Shown: positions 26,804 through 34,771 of the stretch, in pieces
Position numbering within the stretch: the first letter of the stretch is position 1
Layout of the letters: each line of letters opens with the position of its first letter
NCBI GenBank assembly: GCA_030149295.1
Contig: JASBRV010000011.1
Span: 78,911 to 142,910 of the forward strand
DNA: 64,000 nucleotides
Direction: 5' to 3'
Origin: Bacteriovoracales bacterium
GTDB taxonomy: Bacteria; Bdellovibrionota; Bacteriovoracia; Bacteriovoracales; Bacteriovoracaceae
Program-made: the position numbers and the translations under genes
The notes under the pieces: model-generated
The model's database searches: none
Told to the model about the DNA's origin: nothing
What the model saw: only the letters and a program-made list of their open reading frames with translations

Positions 26804-27370
26804 TTACTGATTGATTTCGCCTAGAGGACTTCTAATCGCAGAAGTTGGAGCTTCTGTATTGGTTGAAGTTGACTCTGTAGAAGTCGTTGCACTACCGATA
26901 CTATTGATAGCGGATTCAGTAGATTGTGCAGCTGTTGCTGCCACTTCTGCCTCAGCGTCCTTAGCTTTACGAGCAAGATCACCAAGAGAAGTCGTCGTTA
27001 GGTATTCTCTCATGATCATACCTAAGTTCTGAAAGTATCCTTTTGACAGGTGAAATTCAACTGTATTAGCTGTTTCCGCCTCACTTCCAAGAATATCCTT
27101 AGCTGGGTTGATGTTCTCACCAACACAATCAAGTACATCTTTGATAGAAATTTGGTCCATATTTCTCGCTAGAACATAACCACCACCTGGTCCACGTACA
27201 GACTTAACTGCTTGGCCATTTCTGAGCTTTCTAAAAAGCTGCTCGAGATAGTGTAGTGAAATGTTTTGACGAGTTGAAATCTCTTGCAAGCGAACAGGGT
27301 TTCCGTTCGAGTGCATAGTAAGATCGAGCATTGCTCTAACTGCGTAACGTCCTTTAGATGTTAATCTCAT
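26804..27370 (-). CDS. Rrf2/IscR-like regulator lacking cluster cysteines
   Basis: 188 residues. Residues 1-80 match the Rrf2 winged helix closely: MRLTSKGRYAVRAMLDLT, ISLHYLEQLFRKLR and SVRGPGGGYVLAR. IscR and NsrR hold an iron-sulphur cluster on three Cys after about residue 90; here that segment (GENINPAKDILGSE) has none, and the only Cys is the one in VLDCVG. A low-complexity Ala/Thr/Ser/Glu tail of about 45 residues follows. Expected role: a DNA-binding repressor or activator with a non-cluster signal, or a constitutive regulator. AGGAAG lies upstream of ATG. It is a single-gene transcript with a probable 150-base leader and a terminator. Confidence 0.88.
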   Translation of the reverse strand: MRLTSKGRYAVRAMLDLTMHSNGNPVRLQEISTRQNISLHYLEQLFRKLRNGQAVKSVRGPGGGYVLARNMDQISIKDVLDCVGENINPAKDILGSEAETANTVEFHLSKGYFQNLGMIMREYLTTTSLGDLARKAKDAEAEVAATAAQSTESAINSIGSATTSTESTSTNTEAPTSAIRSPLGEINQ

Positions 27371-27527
27371 TGGTCTTCCTCCATAAATCCAATCAATAAA
27401 AGCTCAAAAAAGCCGGTAGTTTCAAACAAGTTACTTTTGCCGTGCGGGCATCGCGTCCAGTGCTAGCCCCAATAGACCGTCCTTAAAAAACCTTATTAAA
27501 AAAGTTTCTTAATTCAGTTCCACAGAT

Positions 27528-27557
27528 ATTATGACGGCCAAAATCTTTCCTCGTCAA
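27528..27557 (-). promoter_or_regulatory. Sigma70-type promoter for the Rrf2 gene
   Basis: On the minus strand: TTGACG (-35, 27557-27552), an 18-base spacer, CATAAT (-10, 27533-27528). Transcription would start near 27521, giving a leader of about 150 bases before ATG at 27370. Consensus match only. Confidence 0.45.
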
Positions 27558-27685
27558 CGGCAAACGAAAACAAATTTGTTTTAATTTTCTAAAATATTTT
27601 TACAGAGCTCTGTCACTTTTTTGAAGGCCAATAATAATCGACAGATAAAGTCTTTTTAAGGATTTTCTAACCTTAAAAATGATAG

Positions 27686-27719
27686 AAAAAAGCCATTACC
27701 CGAGTTTTGCCGTCGGCAT
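27686..27719 (-). terminator. Possible terminator of the cdaA-tsaE operon
   Basis: On the minus strand a short interrupted stem (CCGA with TCGG plus neighbouring pairs) is followed by GGCTTTTTTC. It lies about 85-120 bases after the tsaE stop. The stem is weak; a second small hairpin, CCTCT-AAAAA-AGAGG, lies just before it. Confidence 0.3.
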
Positions 27720-27803
27720 TATTTTCCCTCTTTTTTAGAGGAATTCTAATACTTTTTTTGGTCAATTAAATTTATGCACTAAGACATCTAACTTTTATGA
27801 GTT

Positions 27804-28259
27804 CTATGGGAGCTTGATCAGGCGCAGATTACGTGAGGGAGGGTTTCCGTCTCCCCGGTCTGGATTGGCCTCAAAGAGAATCTCATAGAAAGAAAACTCG
27901 CGTGGAACCTCACGATAAAGCTGATTAATATAGGCCTTACCCCATTCGACAAAAAAATACTCTTTGTCCTCTAGGTACATTGGGATTTCAAGGTGCAAGA
28001 TTTCTTCTTCATCATTAAGGCGATAAAGATCAGCGTGCACACTATCTCCCACTTCGTTGATAACACTATAAGTAGGACTAAACGTTTCGCTACTATGCTC
28101 ATTTTGTTTGATGAAAGCTTTGGTGAAAGTGGTTTTTCCAACGCCTACCTCACCACTTAGAATAATAGCGGCAGGAGTGGTTACAAACTCTTTGAGTTCA
28201 TAGATCAGGGATTCAAGGTCACTCTCGTAAACTTTTTTCCACTCCCGAAGAACATTCAC
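27804..28259 (-). CDS. tsaE: tRNA threonylcarbamoyladenosine ATPase TsaE
   Basis: ATPase partner of TsaB and TsaD in making the t6A modification of ANN-decoding tRNAs. 151 residues. Walker A GEVGVGKTT is at 36-44, followed by FSPTYSVINE, HADLYRL and the FFVEWG strand typical of TsaE. The start is GTG at 28259; GTGA overlaps the nnr stop. Last gene of the cdaA operon. Confidence 0.94.
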   Translation of the reverse strand: MNVLREWKKVYESDLESLIYELKEFVTTPAAIILSGEVGVGKTTFTKAFIKQNEHSSETFSPTYSVINEVGDSVHADLYRLNDEEEILHLEIPMYLEDKEYFFVEWGKAYINQLYREVPREFSFYEILFEANPDRGDGNPPSRNLRLIKLP

Positions 28260-29848
28260 TCAGAAAGCTCCCCATCCTCAATCTCGCGAAAGGCATCGCC
28301 CAGGTGTTCAATAAGGCTTCCTGCAGTCATAGCGCGCGCCCCTTTCTTTTGAACAGCATATTTACCAGCAAGGGTGTGAGCGCTAATTCCTAGTTTTAGA
28401 GAATCGTAGACTACGTCTTTATTAGCAAACATTGAACTTGATTTCACTTCCATGGGGCTTTGTGCGAGAAGGCCACCCAAGATTCCAGCTAACACATCTC
28501 CAGCTCCCCCTGAGGCCATACCATCATTGGGGAAGTAGTTGATATAGATCTCACCATTAGGGAGACCAAGATAAGAGCAAGCTCCTTTCATCAAAATACA
28601 GCTATTAGTCTTGTCGACCATAGACTTCAAGTATTCCATGGGATTATCGAGAACTTTGCTTTTATCAGTTTTGGCAAAATCAGCAAACTCTCCCATATGA
28701 GGCGTAAGAATGGTAGGCCACTTTCTTTGAGAAAGTACTTGAGCATCTTCTTCAATATTTAGCACACGGATGGCATCCGCATCGACGACCACCGGCCCCG
28801 CAAAGTGATTAAGCACACTGAGAACGGTTTCTCGAGCACGCTTAGAGCGTCCTAACCCTGGACCAATAACAATACTGTCCCATCGTTTTAATTCTCTAAT
28901 AATAGTCTCAACATCAGGCTCCTCAGTAGGAATTAAGCCCGTCATAATCTCTGGTATTTGGCGCGAGCACATTTCAGGGTAACTCTCTTCCCAGGTGGAA
29001 GCCGTCACTAGACCTGTTCCCACTTTGAGGGCTGCTTGAGATGCCATGAGGACGGCACCAGTTAGGCCCTGAGAGCCTCCAACCACCAGACAATGACCAA
29101 AAGTATTCTTGTGAGCAAATTTATCACGAGAGTTGAGGCTCTCACTCACTAAAAAGGGATCGAGAACAAATTTATCCCCCCCTTCCATGGCAATCAAAGG
29201 AAAGCCACCTGAGATAGTCACCAATTGTCCTGTATGGATGGCACCTTCACCTACATAATGACATAGCTTTGGTAAACCTATGGCCATGGTGTAGTCGGCT
29301 TTCATGGCATTGCCCCTCATAACTCCATTATCCCCACAAATCCCCGTTGGAACATCAATAGAGACCAGCACTGAAGCGTACTCATTCACAAGATTGACAA
29401 CATCAAAGAGGTAATTTGAAAGAGGTGGTCGGTAACCTAAGCCAAGAATTGAATCGATAACGAGGAAGTCATCTTGAGTCTGAGTGAAATAAGACTCCAA
29501 TTGATCTGTGTCACGGACATCATTAATTTTTACACCAAAACTTATAGCAAATTCTAATTGAGTTTTTAAAGCCTCAGTATACTCGTCAGAACTAAAGAGC
29601 ATAAAGGCACGTACACTAAAACCTCGATTACTTAGATGACGGGCAACAGAGAGGCCATCAGCGCCATTATTTCCTCTTCCAACTAAAACAATAATTTCAC
29701 CAAAGGGATATTTTTGTAAAAAGGCCTCTTCGATAAAGTCAGCTCCTCTAACTCCGACATTTTCAATGATCAATTCTTCACTGAATCCCATTTCCTCAAT
29801 GGTTTTCTTTTCAATCATTTTCATTTCTTCAGTGCCAACCACTCTCAT
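28256..29848 (-). CDS. nnr: Bifunctional NAD(P)H-hydrate epimerase/dehydratase
   Basis: Repairs hydrated NADH and NADPH. 530 residues in two domains. The YjeF N-terminal epimerase has VGRGNNGADGLSVARHL and VSIDVPTGICGDNG. The C-terminal ADP-dependent dehydratase has VVGGSQGLTGAVLMAS, ILTPHMGEFA and NDGMASGGAGDVLAGI (ribokinase-like nucleotide loop). Both active-site regions look intact. ATG at 29848; it starts 29 bases after pdxJ and overlaps tsaE by four bases. In many bacteria nnr and tsaE are neighbours, so this order is familiar. Confidence 0.95.
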   Translation of the reverse strand: MRVVGTEEMKMIEKKTIEEMGFSEELIIENVGVRGADFIEEAFLQKYPFGEIIVLVGRGNNGADGLSVARHLSNRGFSVRAFMLFSSDEYTEALKTQLEFAISFGVKINDVRDTDQLESYFTQTQDDFLVIDSILGLGYRPPLSNYLFDVVNLVNEYASVLVSIDVPTGICGDNGVMRGNAMKADYTMAIGLPKLCHYVGEGAIHTGQLVTISGGFPLIAMEGGDKFVLDPFLVSESLNSRDKFAHKNTFGHCLVVGGSQGLTGAVLMASQAALKVGTGLVTASTWEESYPEMCSRQIPEIMTGLIPTEEPDVETIIRELKRWDSIVIGPGLGRSKRARETVLSVLNHFAGPVVVDADAIRVLNIEEDAQVLSQRKWPTILTPHMGEFADFAKTDKSKVLDNPMEYLKSMVDKTNSCILMKGACSYLGLPNGEIYINYFPNDGMASGGAGDVLAGILGGLLAQSPMEVKSSSMFANKDVVYDSLKLGISAHTLAGKYAVQKKGARAMTAGSLIEHLGDAFREIEDGELSE

Positions 29849-29877
29849 TTTATTACCTCTTAACTATATGAATGACT

Positions 29878-30612
29878 TTATTGAATTTGAGCCTTTAGTT
29901 TGCCAACAACCTGTGAAAGCCCCTCGAAGACGGCCTGGCAAATTACCCAATGGCCAATATTGTACTCCACAAAGAGTTTCTCTTTAACAAGCGGCTCAAC
30001 ACTTTCTGCAGTCAAACCATGCCCAGCATGGTGACCGAGACCAAGCTCACTACAAAGTGCTTTTGACTTTCTAAACTGCTCCACAAAGTGACTCGTATCC
30101 TCTCCATTGAGATGAGCGCGGGCAAAATCACCAGTATGAATTTCTACAGCATCACAATTAATTTTTTTACTTGCTCTAAGCGTTTCTTCATCGGCTTCAA
30201 CAAAAAGAGAAATCATGACCCCAGGAATTTCCTTTTTTAATTTCTCACAGGCCTTTTTCACCTTTTCAAAATTCTCTGAGCTTTTAAGATCTAATCCACC
30301 CTCAGTAGTTTTCTCTTCGCGCTTTTCTGGAACAACGCAAATCCAATCAGGTGCGGTGGCTATGGCAATATCAATAATCTCCGGATCAACACCTACTTCT
30401 AGATTGAGAGGCTTTCCAAACTTTTTAGTCACTAAGCGGACTGCCTCCACATCCGTATCTTGGATGTGCCGCCTATCTTCCCGCAAGTGGATGGTGATTT
30501 GATCAGCGCCACTATCAAGACAGATATGAGCAGCTTCTACAATCGAAGGATAGGACTCCCCCCTTGCCTGCCTTAAGGTTGCAACGTGATCGATATTAAC
30601 ACCTAATCTCAT
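29878..30612 (-). CDS. pdxJ: Pyridoxine 5'-phosphate synthase
   Basis: Condenses 1-deoxyxylulose 5-phosphate and 3-amino-2-oxopropyl phosphate into pyridoxine 5'-phosphate. 244 residues. Conserved segments: LGVNIDHVATLRQARG, DQITIHLREDRRHIQDTDV, VEIHTGDFA and LGHHAGHGL. ATG at 30612 overlaps the glmM stop as ATGA. Using 1-deoxyxylulose 5-phosphate here implies the organism keeps a DXP synthase although it makes isoprenoids by the mevalonate route. Confidence 0.95.
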   Translation of the reverse strand: MRLGVNIDHVATLRQARGESYPSIVEAAHICLDSGADQITIHLREDRRHIQDTDVEAVRLVTKKFGKPLNLEVGVDPEIIDIAIATAPDWICVVPEKREEKTTEGGLDLKSSENFEKVKKACEKLKKEIPGVMISLFVEADEETLRASKKINCDAVEIHTGDFARAHLNGEDTSHFVEQFRKSKALCSELGLGHHAGHGLTAESVEPLVKEKLFVEYNIGHWVICQAVFEGLSQVVGKLKAQIQ

Positions 30613-31973
30613 GTGAGCTCCTCTTTGATGACCGATACTAATTGATCACAAACTTTTTCAACTAAGGCTTTGTCTTCACCTTCAACCATCACGCGACATT
30701 TTGGTTCCGTTCCCGAGTAACGAAGAACCACTCTGCCCTTTTTGCCCATTTGTGACTCAGCTTCCTTGAGGGTAGCTTGAATTTTCTTATTTTCTTCTAA
30801 TGGTGGTTTTTCTGCGACTACAACATTTTTTAGGACATTAGGATAGAGAGTCACATCACCAGTTAATTGGCTGACCGTTTTTTTATAAAAGCGCATACAC
30901 TCGACCATCTTCAATGCAGCGAGAGCCCCATCTCCAGTCGTCGCTTTTTGACGAAAGATAACGTGACCAGAAGGCTCCCCTCCTAGTACACAACCATTCT
31001 TTTCCATATATTCTATGATGTAGCGATCCCCTACTTTTGTGCGATGGAGTTTAAGACCAAGACCTTTAAGATAATTCTCGAGACCAAGATTGGTCATAAT
31101 CGTTCCAACAACGGTGTCCCCTTTTTTGAGAACACCTTCATCAAGAAGAAGACGAGCAAAAAGACCGATGAGAACATCTCCATCAACCACTTTTCCTAAT
31201 TCATCAATAATTAAGCAACGATCCGCATCTCCATCGAGACAGACACCAAGATCAGCACGGTGTTCGACAACTTTGCTTTTTGCTTTGGTAGGATAAAGAC
31301 TGCCGCATTCCTCATTAATATTAGTGCCATTGGGATCGACACCTAAGCAAAAGACTTCAGCCCCCAATTCCCTAAACATCATGGGTGTAATTTTATAACC
31401 TGCTCCATTTGCACAATCAAGAACGACCCTCATCCCTTCCATATCAAAGCGCTCATCAAGCGCTGCCTTACAGTGAACGAGATAACGACCAAAAACTTCG
31501 CGCAGTCTTTTAGCATTTCCTAAATCCCCATTAGTCATGACGGGAATTTGGCTTGGATCGAAAACCATTTTTTCTAGATTCAATTCAACATCATCCGGTA
31601 ACTTTAAACCGGAAGCATCAAAGATTTTTATGCCATTATCATAATAAGCATTATGACTCGCAGAAATCATGACACCCACATCCGCACGCATTGATTTGGT
31701 GACAAAGGCAATTCCTGGGGTCGGAAGAGGTCCTGTTAAGATCACTTCTCCCCCTTGGGAACAAACACCCGCACTAAAAGCCTGCTCAAGCATATAGCAA
31801 CTTAGTCTTGTGTCTTTTCCAACGATGATTAATGGTTTTTTGCGAGAAGAGTGAACATTTTTAAAATGCTCTGTCACAGCGCGGCCGAGACTGAAAGCTA
31901 CCTCTCCTGTCATGGGAAAGACATTCGCTTTTCCTCGGATACCATCGGTACCGAAGAGTTTTCTTTTACTCAT
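30609..31973 (-). CDS. glmM: Phosphoglucosamine mutase
   Basis: Turns glucosamine 6-phosphate into glucosamine 1-phosphate for peptidoglycan and lipopolysaccharide. 454 residues. LFGTDGIRGKAN opens the protein; the phosphoserine loop VMISASHNAYYDNG has Ser106 as the expected phosphoserine; LDGDADRCLI is the metal loop; GGEPSGHVI and RYSGTEPKCRVM complete the active site. It sits between ybbR and pdxJ; in Firmicutes the order cdaA-cdaR-glmM is standard and GlmM is known to bind CdaA and restrain it. Confidence 0.96.
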   Translation of the reverse strand: MSKRKLFGTDGIRGKANVFPMTGEVAFSLGRAVTEHFKNVHSSRKKPLIIVGKDTRLSCYMLEQAFSAGVCSQGGEVILTGPLPTPGIAFVTKSMRADVGVMISASHNAYYDNGIKIFDASGLKLPDDVELNLEKMVFDPSQIPVMTNGDLGNAKRLREVFGRYLVHCKAALDERFDMEGMRVVLDCANGAGYKITPMMFRELGAEVFCLGVDPNGTNINEECGSLYPTKAKSKVVEHRADLGVCLDGDADRCLIIDELGKVVDGDVLIGLFARLLLDEGVLKKGDTVVGTIMTNLGLENYLKGLGLKLHRTKVGDRYIIEYMEKNGCVLGGEPSGHVIFRQKATTGDGALAALKMVECMRFYKKTVSQLTGDVTLYPNVLKNVVVAEKPPLEENKKIQATLKEAESQMGKKGRVVLRYSGTEPKCRVMVEGEDKALVEKVCDQLVSVIKEELT

Positions 31974-31996
31974 TTTTTATTTCCTAGGATAAAAAA

Positions 31997-32896
31997 TTAT
32001 TGCAAGGAAACCTTAATAAATTCGGGATGAATCTGCAAAAGATTCACGCCCTCAGGGACCTCTGCACGCAATTTAATTCTCAGTTTTCCAGTCGCGTTAT
32101 CAGGAACTTCAGCAATAACTTTGATTTGTTTAGAACGCAGTGCATTTTTCCGATCCTCAGAAACCAATACGTCAACAGAGGCCTCTTTGAAATCGGCCTT
32201 AAAATTTAAATGAGGCGTGAGAAAACGAATAGGTATTTCATTGAGAGTAAGATTGGCTTTGTTAGGCCTGATCGTGTAGCTGAATTCAATATCTCTTCTC
32301 TCTTCAACAGTGACACGAGAATCAATCCCTTCTAAAGGCAGCCGCATCTCCCCTTTTCCAAGTAGACTTGAAAGGTCTACTGGCGCAGTGTTGAGAAGAG
32401 TCGTTTTTTTAAGAACCTCATAAGGTCCTTTGATCATAAATTCTTTTGGGGAATATTCTTTTTCAACCAATTGAAGATCTTTACCTAACTCTCCCACTGT
32501 CCTTAACCGCACAGGAACAATCTTTTTGATCTCACGATCCATGGAAAGGACAATTTGTGGGGGTTGAATATCCAGGGCCTCAACCCCAAAAGGCAGTCGT
32601 AACATGGAGGGATCAAAAGTAACCGCAAAAGTTTCTTGCTTGTGGGGATATTGACGTAAGTCCACAACCAATTTGTCTTGAGAGAGATCCAAATCCTGAA
32701 CAAAGACGCGAGAACCTTTGAGCTTTACTCGCACTGTTTTAGGAACTTCCACATTAATCGCTAAGTCAGTCGGGTTAATAAAAACCAATGGAACTCTTTT
32801 TTCCACAATAAGAGGCTCAGAATTAAGAACATAGAACCATAGAGTGACGGCCAAAACTAAGGAAATTAATCTTAGAGTCATCTTTGATTCTTTCAT
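31997..32896 (-). CDS. YbbR/CdaR domain protein
   Basis: 299 residues with one N-terminal membrane helix (LRLISLVLAVTLWFYVLN) and then extracytoplasmic beta repeats of the YbbR type (segments such as VPLVFINPTDLAINVEVPKTVRVKLKG, split here by repeats of the same pattern). CdaR is the membrane regulator of CdaA in Firmicutes. It overlaps cdaA by four bases, which supports the same role. Confidence 0.85.
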   Translation of the reverse strand: MKESKMTLRLISLVLAVTLWFYVLNSEPLIVEKRVPLVFINPTDLAINVEVPKTVRVKLKGSRVFVQDLDLSQDKLVVDLRQYPHKQETFAVTFDPSMLRLPFGVEALDIQPPQIVLSMDREIKKIVPVRLRTVGELGKDLQLVEKEYSPKEFMIKGPYEVLKKTTLLNTAPVDLSSLLGKGEMRLPLEGIDSRVTVEERRDIEFSYTIRPNKANLTLNEIPIRFLTPHLNFKADFKEASVDVLVSEDRKNALRSKQIKVIAEVPDNATGKLRIKLRAEVPEGVNLLQIHPEFIKVSLQ

Positions 32897-33699
32897 GAGA
32901 AGTTATCCCGAAATTTAATGGGCATAAGTGTTTCATCCAACTTTTCACGCGCCACAAGGTGCTTTAAATACTGACGAAGAACCTTGCTATTCTCACAGGG
33001 ATAAAAAGAGCCACCAACTGCAATATTCATTTTACCTGATTCCTCACTTACAGTTATGGCCACGGCATCTGTATCCTCACTCACTCCTAGGGCAGCACGA
33101 TGACGAGTGCCCAAATGACGATCAATTTCAACATTTCGAGTTAAAGGCAAAAAACATCCTGCACCAGCAACCCGACCTTTAGTCACAATCGCGGCACCAT
33201 CGTGAAGAGGTGAACTCGATTGAAAGAGAGCATAGACTAAATCAGAGTGAACTTTGGAATCAAGACGAGAACCTGTGGCTAAAAAATTAGCAAGACCATG
33301 AGTTCTCTCTACAACAATCAAAGCACCAATCTTTTCTCGACTAAGGGCCTGACAGGCTTCGACGATTTCATTGATATCTTCGTATCCCTCGGAGTCTCTA
33401 AACAAGCCGAAGAACCTTTGACCTGTCCCAAAAGTAGCTAAAGCATTACGAAACTGATCCTGAAAAATAATAATCGCAATAATAAAGAAAGAGTCAAAGA
33501 AGTGATCAAGTAGCCAATTGAGAGAGTAGAGCTTGAAAGAGTGACCGATCCAAAAAAGACCAACAAGAATCCCTACCCCTGCTAACATTTGAACGGCACG
33601 GGTGCCATAAACAATAAGAAGGCCCTGATAAATAAGAAAGGCCACGATAAAAATATCGAGTCCATCTTTAAGGGAAATTTGGCTAAAAATACTTTGCAT
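32893..33699 (-). CDS. cdaA: Diadenylate cyclase CdaA
   Basis: Makes cyclic di-AMP from two ATP. 268 residues. Three N-terminal membrane helices (about 15-80) precede the DAC domain. The active-site DGA is at 167-169 and the GTRHRAA motif at 197-203; both are intact. First gene of a six-gene operon. ATG at 33699 has TAGGA upstream. Its promoter must lie within the 42 bases shared with the divergent yjbQ-like gene or overlap that gene. Confidence 0.95.
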   Translation of the reverse strand: MQSIFSQISLKDGLDIFIVAFLIYQGLLIVYGTRAVQMLAGVGILVGLFWIGHSFKLYSLNWLLDHFFDSFFIIAIIIFQDQFRNALATFGTGQRFFGLFRDSEGYEDINEIVEACQALSREKIGALIVVERTHGLANFLATGSRLDSKVHSDLVYALFQSSSPLHDGAAIVTKGRVAGAGCFLPLTRNVEIDRHLGTRHRAALGVSEDTDAVAITVSEESGKMNIAVGGSFYPCENSKVLRQYLKHLVAREKLDETLMPIKFRDNFS

Positions 33700-33741
33700 G
33701 TCATCCTATATCGGGAATATTGCTTTAAAAATTGAGGGTTT

Positions 33742-34155
33742 ATGAAAAATTCCACACTCATTCTATCGCCAAAAGGACCGGGCTTTCTCGACTTTACCGC
33801 TCAAGTAAAAGAGACCCTCAAACCGTGGATTAAAGAAAAAGATAGTGGTCATTTGAATCTATTTTGTCGACACACTTCCTGTGCCCTAACCATTAATGAA
33901 GCTTATGATCCTGCTGCAAGTCGGGATATGGAGCGTTTTCTCGATCATTTAGCCCCTCAAAACCTCTCATTCATTGAGCATACCGATGAAGGGCCAGATG
34001 ATAGTCCTTCCCATATGAAAGCCCTCATTACTGGTCACTGCCTTACCATCCCTGTCATTGCAGGAGAATTAATGCTTGGCCGTTGGCAGGGCATTTATCT
34101 TTGTGAGTTTAGGGATCAACCAAGTCCTCGACAAATAATCCTCTCCTACCTTTAA
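33742..34155 (+). CDS. YjbQ/UPF0047 family protein
   Basis: 137 residues, about the family's length. FCRHTSCALTINEAYDPAASRDMERFL is broken here into the typical HTSCAL and NEA elements; a second pattern, DDSPSHMKA, precedes LMLGRWQGIYLCEFRD. YjbQ proteins have weak thiamine-phosphate-synthase activity in some species; the physiological role is unsettled. Divergent from cdaA and 14 bases from a convergent acetyltransferase. Confidence 0.88.
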   Translation: MKNSTLILSPKGPGFLDFTAQVKETLKPWIKEKDSGHLNLFCRHTSCALTINEAYDPAASRDMERFLDHLAPQNLSFIEHTDEGPDDSPSHMKALITGHCLTIPVIAGELMLGRWQGIYLCEFRDQPSPRQIILSYL

Positions 34156-34169
34156 AAGATCATTTAATT

Positions 34170-34748
34170 TTAAGAATCCAATTTATGAGGAGAAATTCCG
34201 AGGTCTTCTTCTAAAATAGAGTAGACGTTTTGATCTTGCCAAACTCCATCCACCAATAGGCATTTTCTCCTCACTCCTTCAAAACACATCCCCAACTTTA
34301 AAGAGAGTTTGATAGAGGCTTCATTTTCAGGATGAATTTCAGCTTCAAGCCTGTGAAGATTTAAGGATTGAAATGCATATTCAATAGTCCCCTTTGCAAT
34401 CTCATAGCCATAGCCGTTTCTCCAGTAGTTGTTAAGCACACTGTAGCCGAGAAAGGCCCTCTGAATATCAAATCTTTGAACTAAACTACACTGAGAAGTT
34501 CCTACTAGCTTTTTACCTTCCTTCAAAAAAGCAAAAAATTGGTAAGTTTTATCTTCTTCAGCATTTCGGCTAAAGTGTGTTACGAGATTCCGAAATCCCT
34601 CCTCTTCACATTCAGCTAAATTGGAAAAAGGTTCATCAAAGATATTAACTCTAGGTTTAAGTGACTTGAAAGCCCGGAGCCATTCTTGATGATCAGACAA
34701 TGATAACTCTCTAATTATCAATCTTTTAGTTTCAAATAAGTGGGTCAT
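34170..34748 (-). CDS. GNAT family N-acetyltransferase (RimJ/RimL-like)
   Basis: 192 residues. FETKRLIIRELSLSDH is the usual opening of RimJ/RimL-like acetyltransferases. FLGYSVLNNYWRNGYGYEIAKG is the acetyl-CoA loop, and LHRLEAEIHPENEASIKLSLKLG the following helix-strand pair. The substrate could be an N-terminal residue of a ribosomal protein or a small amine. ATG at 34748 is preferred over a TTG at 34763 whose GGAG is only two bases away. It follows the SulP gene closely on the same strand. Confidence 0.85.
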   Translation of the reverse strand: MTHLFETKRLIIRELSLSDHQEWLRAFKSLKPRVNIFDEPFSNLAECEEEGFRNLVTHFSRNAEEDKTYQFFAFLKEGKKLVGTSQCSLVQRFDIQRAFLGYSVLNNYWRNGYGYEIAKGTIEYAFQSLNLHRLEAEIHPENEASIKLSLKLGMCFEGVRRKCLLVDGVWQDQNVYSILEEDLGISPHKLDS

Positions 34749-34771
34749 TTTCACATTATCCAAACTCCAAC

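Larger units (their letters stand above)
27371..27803. other. 433-base AT-rich intergenic region with Rrf2 promoter and leader
   Basis: The longest gene-free stretch in the window. It contains a promoter reading toward the Rrf2 gene (27528-27557 minus), its leader of about 150 bases, and A/T-rich tracts with short hairpins between 27686 and 27745 that may end the tsaE transcript. TTTTGCCGT occurs at two places (near 27437 and 27705). I see no tRNA-like fold, no ORF with codon bias and no mobile element. Confidence 0.6.
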
